Of a stretch of 64,000 nucleotides of DNA, positions 26,973 through 35,972 are shown piece by piece. The stretch's first letter is position 1, and every line of letters starts with the position of its first letter. Origin of the DNA: CAIXOA01 sp041653635. GTDB taxonomy: Archaea; Micrarchaeota; Micrarchaeia; Anstonellales; Bilamarchaeaceae. The translations under genes were made by a program, and so were the position numbers. The stretch is from contig JBAZFC010000001.1 in NCBI GenBank assembly GCA_041653635.1, forward strand, positions 558,001 to 622,000, in the 5' to 3' direction. The notes below the pieces were generated by a model. That model did not search any database. It was not told the origin of the DNA and worked only from the letters and a program-made list of their open reading frames with translations.

Positions 26973-29900
26973 ATGGTTTCCAGCAGTGTTCGCACAACCG
27001 AGGGACCGACGACTTCTTTCAGCCTGACACAACCGCTTACGGCGGACCGGATGCTCGCCGCACGCGCTGTGGACGTGGAGATAAACTTCACCGTCCCTGG
27101 GCTCGGAAGGACAGCATTGGATGCGCGGGCTGCGCTCACACGCGAACTGGAGGGATGCGATTTCACCGTCGCTTTGCAGAAGTTCATAGATTCGCACCGC
27201 GACCAGATAAATTATGTCATAGTTAACGGGCGCCAGATGGACGTGGCACATGCGCTCTACCTGCTTAACGATTATATTGAGTCCCAGATGGAGCCGGGCA
27301 CATACCGGCTATATCCCATGCCCACCACGACGGTCCCCACGCCCACGGAAACAACGCAGGAGGAAGCGCCGCAGGTCGTGCGGACCGGAAGGATTGAGGC
27401 AGCGCCTTTGCCGGAGATGAGGAGCCCGCTGGAAGCGATGCAGGCACAGGAGGAACGCGCACGCACGCAGGTGCAGCAGCCGGAGCAGGCGGAGCAGGTT
27501 GAGCCGCCGCCGCAGCTGCAGGAACAGGAGGGAACCCTCCTCACGCAGCAGGAAGCCGCGGTGGTTGAGGCGGTGCCCGAAGCGGTGCGGGAGCAGGCGG
27601 CGGAACAGGTGCGCGAGAACGTGCAGGCGATAAACGCCGCGGTGCCGGTAATGCCCCGTGAGCTCGGGGTGGCCCAGCTCGGGGTGGTCCGGTCCGCATA
27701 TTACGCGAATGTCATGGACATGTGGGACGAGCTGAAGCGGCTCTGCGACCAGTCCACGATAATCGCGGATAAGTTGAAGTACGTCACGGACCAATATTAC
27801 AGCACGCTTGAAAGGCTTGAGGAGGCGAGGGGAACGCCCGGCGCGAACGCGCTGCAGAACAAGGTGCGCGAGCTTGAGAGGCAGATGAGGGAGCTCTCAC
27901 GCCAGCTTGACCCGCTGCTCGCGAAGCAGGGGCAGCTTTTGACCGATATACTCGCATACATGCCCGATGCGTTCGCGGAAGCGATGCGGGAGCCGCGCGA
28001 CAGGGACGAGATGCTCGCCGAGCTCGGAGCAATAAGGGACGAATGGAAATCCCAGCAGGAAAAGATACTTGCCGCCCTCTCGCTCAGGGAACTGGGCGGG
28101 GAGATAGCCGAGGCCCTCCGCCCGGCGCTTGCAGCAACCCGCAGGGGCTCCATAGAGAATATGTATGACGTTTTTGCTCGCATGATGCAGACGAACCCGG
28201 TCGTGGAGACACAATTCGTGGACTGGGTTGCGCTTGGCGAGGCGGTCCGCGCATCATATGGCACCATAGCCCTCGGCCCGATAGGCGTCGCTGCGCCCGT
28301 AGCCGGCGAAGCAGCGGCAACAGGAGGCGCGTTCGAGTTCCGCTCAAGGCGCGGAACATTCAGGATAGAAATCGCCGGAGAGGACCTTTCCGGCATGACT
28401 TTCGCGGAAGTGAAGAAGCTCGTGACGGAATTGGTGAACGACCAGTCCATCAGCAACCAGCAGCTGCTCGGGATGCTCACGGTTGAGCAGCTCCGCGAGG
28501 GCAGGGAGCCCTACCGCTACAGGAGCAGGTACCTCCTCCGCACGCAGTTCTTCCAGGACTACGCGAGCGGAAACATACGCGTGCTTGAAACCGCGCCGCT
28601 GACCGCGGTGCCCACGGTGCCCGCGGCGGCGTACGAAGCCGCGCGCGCTCTCCCCACCATGCCCCCGGTTGTTGCGGGCAGGCCCGCCCCGGCCGCGGCA
28701 CAGCCCGCGCTGGCCATCACGGCAGGCCGCCAAATGGCGGATGCGCTTGAGAACGGGATTCCGGTGGCATTCTCCCCGGTATATGGCGGCGAAACCTTCG
28801 GAGTCCGCATAGACCCCTCCAAGCTCAGCGAAAACCAGATTGAAAGAATCGCCACCATCATGAGGGGGGCGGGCTTGGCGGATGTTAACATGTTCACCAC
28901 CCTGGCCGGCATTGCCAGGGCGGCGCCGGGCGCGATTGCGTTCAGCGACGCGTCAGGCAACACGCTTTCCGCCACGCAGGTGATGTCCAGGCTGGCAGGG
29001 GCGCCCGCGCCCGGTGCAATGGCAGGCAGGGCGGCTCCGCCCGTGGTGGCGGAAAGGCCGCTGCCGGTTGTGCCCACAATCACGGGACAGCCCGCGGAGG
29101 TTGCGCCGATTGCACCTGCTGTTGAAACCAGGCCGACTGCGCCAGCCGCACCGGCAGCGCCCACAGTTGTGCCAACAGCGCCAGTGGCATCCCCGGTTAC
29201 GGCTCCATCCACCACCGCGCCCACTACCGCCGCACCAGAAGCGGCGCTCACGCAGGAACGGGCAGCAGAAGCAGTATTCAACTACGCGAGGCTCATGCTT
29301 TCCGAACCCGAGGCAAGGAGGATAAGCGACTACGTGGCAGGCAGGAGGGTATTCGGGCGGATGGCATTCTCTAGCGAGGAAACCGCAACAAGGGTATTCG
29401 ATGCGCTAAACCCGTACATACAGCTCTTCCACCTGAACCCCCTTGTCCTGAGGGAGGAGGATGGCAGGCTCGTGCTGAGGGATGTCCCGAGGCCCGCATA
29501 CACCGACGCCATACTAGAGAACCTCGCGCGCACCAACACGAATTTCACCGAGGAGGTGGCGAACTGGGCTGCGGACGCCTACAACGAGGCGAATCCCGGC
29601 TTCCCGGTCACTGTGGAGGGATGGTACACGCCTGCGGAGATATTCCATAGGGGCAGGATGATAGAGATGATCTCATCCGCGCTTTTCCGCACGCTCAGGT
29701 CCATGGACAATGCCGCCTACAGGGTGGACAGGGGAGAAGGGATGGAGACCGTGGACGCATATGATTTCGGTGCTTACTATGCCTTCGGCCAGCTGGGCAG
29801 GGGCAAGGTGGAGCTTTCCGAGGCCGAGGCAGGCATCGGGCGGTTTGAAACCCAGGACATCCAGGTCCTTTTCGCCTGGGCAATGTCCTGCTACACGGGC

Positions 29901-32072
29901 AACCACGAGAATATTTACGACAACATGCTCCATGCGCTGGACCCGTCGCACCAGACTGCGGACCAGACCTATTCCGGCATGAGGCTCAGCCGCGCCAGCC
30001 TGGATTACTACAACAACAACTTCCAGGGATACATGGATGCGCTCCCGCAGGAGCTCCAGGCCGCGATAGATTACAACGCAATCATCCTGGGCGCAATGAT
30101 AAAGGCATATTACGTGCGCGCATACGGGGAGCCGGCGAACGAAGAGGCGGCCGCCCAGCTTGACACCGCGTGCATAAACGCGGGCAGGGTGATTCTGCTC
30201 GGCCAGATGGAGGCGGAGATGAGCAGGGGATGGCACGAGACCTTCACATACGACGGCCAGGAATACATGCTCGGCACGCACCTTCTCACCAGGCCCACGG
30301 GGCAGGGAATCATGATTGACGGCGCGCAGAGGGAGCAGCTGCTCGTTCTTCCCACCAGCGACCCGCTTGAAGTGATGGTGGTCGGCTATTGGGAGAGGGG
30401 CAGGGCGCACATGCTGCGCGAAGGAGGAGGGACCGCAGTGGCGAACGTGCGGCTGGAGGCCACGCTGGAAGGGATGGCATTCATACCCCACCATGTTTCG
30501 GGAAGGGATTCCCTGGGCGACGGCACCACCGTGATGTGGAGCTACCCGTCTCCTGGGTACGGCTTCGGCGAGATGGCGCGCGGGATGCCGGACCAATACC
30601 GGGATGTGGTTGCGCCCCCATTCACCGGGCTTCCCGCCGGCTACGAGGATGCCATGCCTCCGGCATTGAGGGGGAGGCAATACCGCATAGTTGATGCGTT
30701 GCCGAACCTTGCGGGCGAAGCCGAATACTACACTGTGGGCGAGAGGCTGGACGAGGCGGTCTTTACCGTTAGCGGGCCGGTTGAGCTGCGTGCTAGGGAC
30801 GGCACCGCGGCAGGAACGGTTTCGCTGACCGAAATGCTGGAGAACCCGTACACGTATGCGGAGTGGGCGATGTTGAGGCATCCCCGGGCGGGCGAGAATG
30901 CATACTACTCCGTGCGCACCGACCAGGTCAGCAGCGCATATGGGGACTTGTTCCAGGGCGACCTTGTGCACACCGCGGAATTCCGCGACGGCAAGGTCTA
31001 CATATACATGGACATGAGCAGCGGAAAGATTGTGGACGCATACGACCCCAGCCTGCGCGATGCCGAGGGGCACGAGGTGAGGAGGATTGCCGTCGGAAGC
31101 TATTCATTTACGTTTGCGGAGGGCGGGGAGAAGCTGGATAGTTATATCATAGAGATAAAGCCCGGCTCCGAAGCCGCAAGCGCGGGAGCCCCGCAGGCTG
31201 ACGTGCTGCGCAGAATCATACTTGCGAGGATGGACGGGACAGTGCTCGCGGAACAGCTCCACGAGGCTGCAAGCGGGGAACAGGAGGTTTCAATTTCCTT
31301 TGATGTTTATTCCGGCGCCACAGTCCGGGTGCCGCACGAAGGTTTGTATCCGCCGAATGAGAGCTATCTGGCAATGGCGTCCGTCATCGCCCCCATGTTT
31401 TACCCAGTGGCAGGGGAGGCCGGCGCGTTGGGCACGCTGGGAAGGTTCAGCGGCAGGCTGGCCGAAATCCACACAGAATACCTTCAGGTGGCGCAGTCTC
31501 TCCAGACCATAACGACCGCCGAGCAGGAGATGGCGGCAGAGAAGCGGCTCGCAGAGCTGCTGCTGGAGCGCAGGGGCATCTACGCCCAGATGATTGCGGA
31601 TGTGGATGCAATGATTCCCACCGCTTCCGGAGAGCAGCTGGCGCAGCTGGAATCCTTCAGGCAGAAGGCGGCCGCGGAGATGGGCAAGGTGAGCGAAGAG
31701 GCGCTCAACGCAATCATAACCGGGAGCGACCTCGCGGAAGGCGAGCACTATTACAGCTTTGTTTACATGACTTCCCTGTGGAGGGAGCTGGAGCAGGTGC
31801 ATGCGCAGTTCGACGGCCTCAGCCAGCAGTATTACGCCACGGAGGACGCGGAGGAAAAGGCGAAAATCTCCGATCAGGGCTGGGAACTTATACTGCGCAG
31901 GAGGGAGATTTACGAGCAGATGCTTACGCACCTCAGCGGCGCAGTGGTGTATGACCCGGACAGCTACAACAGGCTCGCGGAATACTCGCGGGAGCTGTCC
32001 ACAAACATGGAGGCGTATCTCCCGGACAGCGAAGTCCATTATGACTCGCTGAGGCAGGAACTTGGAAGGTGA
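26973..32072 (+). CDS. 1699-residue multidomain protein with repeated orphan modules
   Basis: No signal peptide or TM helix is seen. An orphan alpha/beta module (strands, long helix, F(I/L)D.h...I segment, strand) appears at about 33-105, more weakly near 453-520, and at 595-675. The modules are separated by Gln/Glu/Pro-rich (110-200) and Ala/Pro/Thr-rich (680-765) linkers. Coiled coil is likely at 245-375 and 1500-1650. The middle (about 770-1450) has a helical part followed by a beta-rich part and matches no family I know. The start MVSSSVRTT is chosen from the promoter and ribosome site. The same module ends the paralogues at 37-42 kb. Confidence 0.75.
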   Translation: MVSSSVRTTEGPTTSFSLTQPLTADRMLAARAVDVEINFTVPGLGRTALDARAALTRELEGCDFTVALQKFIDSHRDQINYVIVNGRQMDVAHALYLLNDYIESQMEPGTYRLYPMPTTTVPTPTETTQEEAPQVVRTGRIEAAPLPEMRSPLEAMQAQEERARTQVQQPEQAEQVEPPPQLQEQEGTLLTQQEAAVVEAVPEAVREQAAEQVRENVQAINAAVPVMPRELGVAQLGVVRSAYYANVMDMWDELKRLCDQSTIIADKLKYVTDQYYSTLERLEEARGTPGANALQNKVRELERQMRELSRQLDPLLAKQGQLLTDILAYMPDAFAEAMREPRDRDEMLAELGAIRDEWKSQQEKILAALSLRELGGEIAEALRPALAATRRGSIENMYDVFARMMQTNPVVETQFVDWVALGEAVRASYGTIALGPIGVAAPVAGEAAATGGAFEFRSRRGTFRIEIAGEDLSGMTFAEVKKLVTELVNDQSISNQQLLGMLTVEQLREGREPYRYRSRYLLRTQFFQDYASGNIRVLETAPLTAVPTVPAAAYEAARALPTMPPVVAGRPAPAAAQPALAITAGRQMADALENGIPVAFSPVYGGETFGVRIDPSKLSENQIERIATIMRGAGLADVNMFTTLAGIARAAPGAIAFSDASGNTLSATQVMSRLAGAPAPGAMAGRAAPPVVAERPLPVVPTITGQPAEVAPIAPAVETRPTAPAAPAAPTVVPTAPVASPVTAPSTTAPTTAAPEAALTQERAAEAVFNYARLMLSEPEARRISDYVAGRRVFGRMAFSSEETATRVFDALNPYIQLFHLNPLVLREEDGRLVLRDVPRPAYTDAILENLARTNTNFTEEVANWAADAYNEANPGFPVTVEGWYTPAEIFHRGRMIEMISSALFRTLRSMDNAAYRVDRGEGMETVDAYDFGAYYAFGQLGRGKVELSEAEAGIGRFETQDIQVLFAWAMSCYTGNHENIYDNMLHALDPSHQTADQTYSGMRLSRASLDYYNNNFQGYMDALPQELQAAIDYNAIILGAMIKAYYVRAYGEPANEEAAAQLDTACINAGRVILLGQMEAEMSRGWHETFTYDGQEYMLGTHLLTRPTGQGIMIDGAQREQLLVLPTSDPLEVMVVGYWERGRAHMLREGGGTAVANVRLEATLEGMAFIPHHVSGRDSLGDGTTVMWSYPSPGYGFGEMARGMPDQYRDVVAPPFTGLPAGYEDAMPPALRGRQYRIVDALPNLAGEAEYYTVGERLDEAVFTVSGPVELRARDGTAAGTVSLTEMLENPYTYAEWAMLRHPRAGENAYYSVRTDQVSSAYGDLFQGDLVHTAEFRDGKVYIYMDMSSGKIVDAYDPSLRDAEGHEVRRIAVGSYSFTFAEGGEKLDSYIIEIKPGSEAASAGAPQADVLRRIILARMDGTVLAEQLHEAASGEQEVSISFDVYSGATVRVPHEGLYPPNESYLAMASVIAPMFYPVAGEAGALGTLGRFSGRLAEIHTEYLQVAQSLQTITTAEQEMAAEKRLAELLLERRGIYAQMIADVDAMIPTASGEQLAQLESFRQKAAAEMGKVSEEALNAIITGSDLAEGEHYYSFVYMTSLWRELEQVHAQFDGLSQQYYATEDAEEKAKISDQGWELILRRREIYEQMLTHLSGAVVYDPDSYNRLAEYSRELSTNMEAYLPDSEVHYDSLRQELGR

Positions 32073-32077
32073 TTATG

Positions 32078-33835
32078 ATGGCGGCATTCAAGCAACCCCA
32101 ACAGGCAAAGCAGGCTTCTGAGATGGCGGACCCAGCGGATATGCGCGTGCATGAGCTGATGCCGGCGCTTGACGGCTTTATCAGCACCACAGAGCAGAGT
32201 TCCTCAATGGCGCTGACCAACGAGCAGAAGAACTGGCTGTTGGCCATGGTGGACCGGATATCGGTTTTCTGGAACGGCGAGGACGCAGATGCGCAGTACG
32301 TGCATGAGAACGCAGAGGCGCTTGCAGGCCGGCTCCACAGCATCAGTACGCTTTTTGAATCGTTCCTGACCGAAGACGAGGACCGGAAACTCAGGGACAT
32401 CACACAGGTTCTTTCCGGTTCAGGCGCAGTCCCTGTCCAGTTGGGCTTGCCAAGCACCCACATGGGCTCGGAGATGCAGATGCCGGAGCAGGGCAGGCCG
32501 GTAAGGATGAGGATTTCCTCCCCCGGGGACATGGCGATTGAATTCAACGAGAAATGGCTGCCGCTGTACGGCACCGAGGAAGCCCGGGAAGCCGGCGAAA
32601 ATGTTGCCGGCCGCGCTGCGGCGGCTTCTTTTGCGGCAAGCATCAACTCTGGCTTTGAAGCCGAAGCGAGGAGTGCCGGTGAAGCATTTTACCAGGACAT
32701 ACTTGACAATGTGAACGCGGTGACCGGGGCTGGCCTCAACTCGTCCCAGTTCGCGGGCGGGCTTTGGGGCGACGCCGCGGAATTCATACGCGACAGGTTC
32801 GGCGTCCCAGATGCAGACATACTGAGGTACCTACAGATGATAAGGGACGGGAAAGCTATTGATGCGCTTGAGGACCTAAAGGAGCACTACCCGAACACCC
32901 CACTGGCATGGACGCTGGAGCAGTCGCTTGCGGGTGGGATGAACGGTTCCGTAACCCGGTTCGAGGTGGGAGGCTTTGATGCGAACGCATCTTACCGCCT
33001 TTTTGAGAACAGATACGCGTTCCTTGACATCGGGCTTCTAATCGGCCTTCGCGCTATGAGGAATTACCGCATGAACGCGGAATTTGACGGCGCCACGAAC
33101 ACATTCGTGTTCTCCGGCTCCCCGGAGGTCACAACCGAGGCGGAGGTCGGCGGCATGGTAACCCTTGCCGGCGGCGTGAATGTCACCCCCGGGAGAACGC
33201 TCTCCGTGCAATGGGCCACGGGATGGGCCCCGGAGTACCAGCCTCAATCGGCCGAAGAGGTGGGTGAGCTTTATGCAAACAGGTTCGATGTGGCATACGC
33301 CGACGAGACCGGGAACCCGTTGGGCATACCCATGGGCGGAAAGGTTTACCTCGCGCTCGCGGCATCCGTAGAGCTTGTCGGGGAGAATGTGGCGGAAGTT
33401 ACGTTTGACGCTGCCACGCAGCTGCTGCTTGTTACAGGGGAGGATTTCGTGCTGCTCGGCTCGGTTGGTGCCGCAGTGACATGGACGCCCGAGGCGGTCG
33501 GGGGCGAATTCACATCCACTGCCGCCCCTTGGGTCGTTGAGGGCGGCTTGACAGCCAAATTTAAGTTCGATGAGATAAGCACATGGTTCGCCCTTACGGG
33601 CGGAGTGACCGGGCAATCCGACCAGTACACCGGCTGGCAGCTCGGGGCGCAGGCTGGAGTCCGCGAGGTGGATGAGGAGGGAAGGCAGGTATGGAGCGTA
33701 AGCGGCTTCGCCAGGATAACGCAACAGAACGTTATCTGGGCTCCGGAATTCCTGCTGAGGGAATATGCAAACCTGCCTGGCGGAGGCCAGGAAGAGGTAC
33801 TTGGAGGGGAAGGTGGTATACGTGTTGAGTTCTAA
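32078..33835 (+). CDS. Protein with a beta-barrel-like C-terminal half
   Basis: 585 residues. Residues 1-285 are mostly helical. From about 288 to the end the sequence alternates hydrophobic and polar residues in 9-12-residue strands joined by Gly/Asp/Asn turns (GKVYLALAASVELVG, FVLLGSVGAAVTWTP, WSVSGFARITQ), and it ends GGIRVEF with a terminal Phe. That pattern resembles outer-membrane beta-barrels, which are not expected in most archaea; no signal peptide is visible. It begins 5 bases after the giant gene's stop, with AAGGTGA placed for this ATG. Confidence 0.7.
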   Translation: MAAFKQPQQAKQASEMADPADMRVHELMPALDGFISTTEQSSSMALTNEQKNWLLAMVDRISVFWNGEDADAQYVHENAEALAGRLHSISTLFESFLTEDEDRKLRDITQVLSGSGAVPVQLGLPSTHMGSEMQMPEQGRPVRMRISSPGDMAIEFNEKWLPLYGTEEAREAGENVAGRAAAASFAASINSGFEAEARSAGEAFYQDILDNVNAVTGAGLNSSQFAGGLWGDAAEFIRDRFGVPDADILRYLQMIRDGKAIDALEDLKEHYPNTPLAWTLEQSLAGGMNGSVTRFEVGGFDANASYRLFENRYAFLDIGLLIGLRAMRNYRMNAEFDGATNTFVFSGSPEVTTEAEVGGMVTLAGGVNVTPGRTLSVQWATGWAPEYQPQSAEEVGELYANRFDVAYADETGNPLGIPMGGKVYLALAASVELVGENVAEVTFDAATQLLLVTGEDFVLLGSVGAAVTWTPEAVGGEFTSTAAPWVVEGGLTAKFKFDEISTWFALTGGVTGQSDQYTGWQLGAQAGVREVDEEGRQVWSVSGFARITQQNVIWAPEFLLREYANLPGGGQEEVLGGEGGIRVEF

Positions 33836-35810
33836 AGAATTGGTTTTGCTGCTGGCCGTGCTTTCATTTTCATTCGCCGCACAGACAGCTTCATTGGAGT
33901 ATGACGGGCCGCTTTACAGGATTTATACACCCGGCTATCTGGCTGACCTGCATGTAATGCCCTACCTTGAATTCACGGAAACGCTCCAAGTGTCCACGGC
34001 AGGAGGCCAGCGCGTCATTTCAGGGACCGCTTCCGACCTGCAGTCTGGCTCCATTGTCTGCGAGGGCCCTGTGGACATCCGGCTGGACACGCGCGGAAGA
34101 TGGGCCAGCGGGGACCTGGAGCAGAACATGAACTATTACCAGTGCGACCCGCCGTTGCGCAGCGGCGGCATAAATGAAAATGTCAACGTGGTCTGGGATT
34201 CGGACACCTATGACTTTTTTTACACGGAGGAAACCTGTAATGCGGACGAATCATGCTGGGGCAGGACGCCGTCCCTGATTCCGCAGCCGGCAAATTTTGT
34301 AAGGACCGGCACATGGTTTTATGGGCGTGAATCAACCTCCAACGTGGTGTGCAAGGGGACCGCTACCCTCAACAGCGGCAGCACGCTTCTCAGTTCCGGC
34401 GTGATTGACGGCCCCTCGGTGGATTACAGCTCCACGTTGAGCCGTGGCTCATATTCGTTCAACGCAAACATGGACATACTCGGGTGTGCAGCAATCGTAA
34501 GGACACCGTCCTGCCCCACCCCGGATTATGTGGGCAGGGAGGAAATTTTCAGCAGGATAAGCGCGAGCGGAGGCACAAGCGATCCGCAGTATTCCGGCAC
34601 CGTAGGGCCCGCCACATTGAATCTCCGCGTCGTAACCGATGCGGACCTCCGCGGCAGCGCGGAAGTGGTTTCCGTAATCCCGTCCCCGGTGAATGTTTTG
34701 CCGGGAGGCACGCAGCGCGTAACCATAACGGTAAGGAACAGCTGCCCTGCATCGGACCCGCTGTGCCAGCCCATAACAGTCACGGGCGTCACGGCGAGCA
34801 ACGGCTTCAGGTTCAATTTTGACACGGGCGGAATGCTCATCCCAATCGGATATTATACGGTAAATCCTGGGCAGGCAAAAACTTTCAACGGAATCCTGAC
34901 AGCGCCCGCATACACGGACTGCCCGATGCAGCTCACATTCACCGCGGCATACACATACCCGGGATGCACCGGCACAATAAGCGGCACCCCCGCAACGGTG
35001 AATGTTCCGTTTGACTGCCCGCCCCCGCCGGATGAGGAGCTGAACATCACGGACCTGGTGCCCCGCTTCACCCCGGAACTCCCGAGCCGGGTTGACATAG
35101 AGACGGGCGACGATTTTGATTTCAGCATAATCACCTGGAACAACGGGCAGAACTCCAGCAACCCTGGCGAGACCTGCGTGAATATCGGCAACTGGCTCAC
35201 CGGAGGGGGAGGAATCCCGCCGGGCCCGGGCGTAAGGATTTTTGACGACCTGGACGGCGTTTCGCCCATCCGCTACTCGTATGATATTATACCTCCGGGA
35301 GGTTCGGTGGTGCACGACCCGATAAGCTTCTCTTGCACCCCGGCGATGGAGAACCAGACCTTCCTGCTCATTGCGAACGTTGATTGCATACCTGCAGGGG
35401 GAGGAACCACCCCCGAGGGCGCTGGCGAATCCAACAACATTGATACCAGGTGGCTGAATTGCGTGCCGCCCGGGGAAGGCAACATAACCGAGGAGGGCGG
35501 CAAGTACGACTGCGACATAAGCCCATCTTTCCAAACGGGCTTCCCGCTTGACACGTACTCCTTCCACGTCACCTGCCCGAAGGACGGCAACCCGGACGAC
35601 CTGTGCGGCGGCTCCATTGAGTGGGACTCGTTCTCGCGCAACGTCACCTACTCCGGTTCGGAGGACCTTGACTTCTACCGCATCACTGTGCTCGGCGGCA
35701 GCCCATCAGGCACCGTATCCATAGAGGCGAACGTGTATTACGATGACGGGAACGCGACCTGCAGGGCGGAACTAAACGTCCCCACGGTCCCGTGCGAAGA
35801 ATTCGTATAA
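33822..35810 (+). CDS. Secreted Cys-containing protein with Ig/CARDB-like domains
   Basis: 662 residues. A GTG start at 33822 has GGTGG 5 bases upstream and overlaps the previous gene by 14 bases; the mature N-terminus follows a signal peptide (LVLLLAVLSFSFAAQTAS). Beta-sandwich-type segments include VSVIPSPVNVLPGGTQRVTITVRNSC and INDVVP-like openings (ITDLVPRFTPELP) typical of CARDB-like domains, and about 30 Cys suggest disulfides. No C-terminal anchor is seen. Many N-x-S/T sites fit an extracellular glycoprotein. Confidence 0.75.
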   Translation: MLSSKELVLLLAVLSFSFAAQTASLEYDGPLYRIYTPGYLADLHVMPYLEFTETLQVSTAGGQRVISGTASDLQSGSIVCEGPVDIRLDTRGRWASGDLEQNMNYYQCDPPLRSGGINENVNVVWDSDTYDFFYTEETCNADESCWGRTPSLIPQPANFVRTGTWFYGRESTSNVVCKGTATLNSGSTLLSSGVIDGPSVDYSSTLSRGSYSFNANMDILGCAAIVRTPSCPTPDYVGREEIFSRISASGGTSDPQYSGTVGPATLNLRVVTDADLRGSAEVVSVIPSPVNVLPGGTQRVTITVRNSCPASDPLCQPITVTGVTASNGFRFNFDTGGMLIPIGYYTVNPGQAKTFNGILTAPAYTDCPMQLTFTAAYTYPGCTGTISGTPATVNVPFDCPPPPDEELNITDLVPRFTPELPSRVDIETGDDFDFSIITWNNGQNSSNPGETCVNIGNWLTGGGGIPPGPGVRIFDDLDGVSPIRYSYDIIPPGGSVVHDPISFSCTPAMENQTFLLIANVDCIPAGGGTTPEGAGESNNIDTRWLNCVPPGEGNITEEGGKYDCDISPSFQTGFPLDTYSFHVTCPKDGNPDDLCGGSIEWDSFSRNVTYSGSEDLDFYRITVLGGSPSGTVSIEANVYYDDGNATCRAELNVPTVPCEEFV

Positions 35811-35811
35811 T

Positions 35812-35925
35812 CCCAAGAGGAAGAGGGGGCGCGCCCCCTCTCCTTCGTTCTCCGCCCCTTTTCCTTACCATCTCTTTACAACGGGGCGTCGAACGAATCT
35901 CTTTAGGGTAATCATACCTCCCCCC
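35812..35925. repeat. Dispersed hairpin repeat, copy 2
   Basis: CCCAAGAGGAAG leads into the perfect 20-base palindrome AGAGGGGGCGCGCCCCCTCT (35823-35842). About 50 bases later comes TCTCTTTAGGGTAATCATA followed by a C-rich run (35898-35925). Both ends match copy 1 at 8851-8912. It lies just after the end of the secreted-protein gene and before the convergent RNase end, so it could also terminate transcripts. Confidence 0.6.
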
Positions 35926-35972
35926 TACTTCTCTTTGCAACCCTTTACTCGTACTCCTCACGCAACGCTTAA

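Noticed and set aside
29673..31073. 466-codon open frame antisense to the giant protein
   Set aside because: It has no promoter or ribosome site, and its composition (His/Val/Arg-rich, no domain sense) is that of the shadow of a GC-rich coding strand.
34449..35567. 372-codon minus-strand frame over the secreted protein
   Set aside because: The plus-strand protein has a signal peptide and coherent beta domains; the antisense frame has none.
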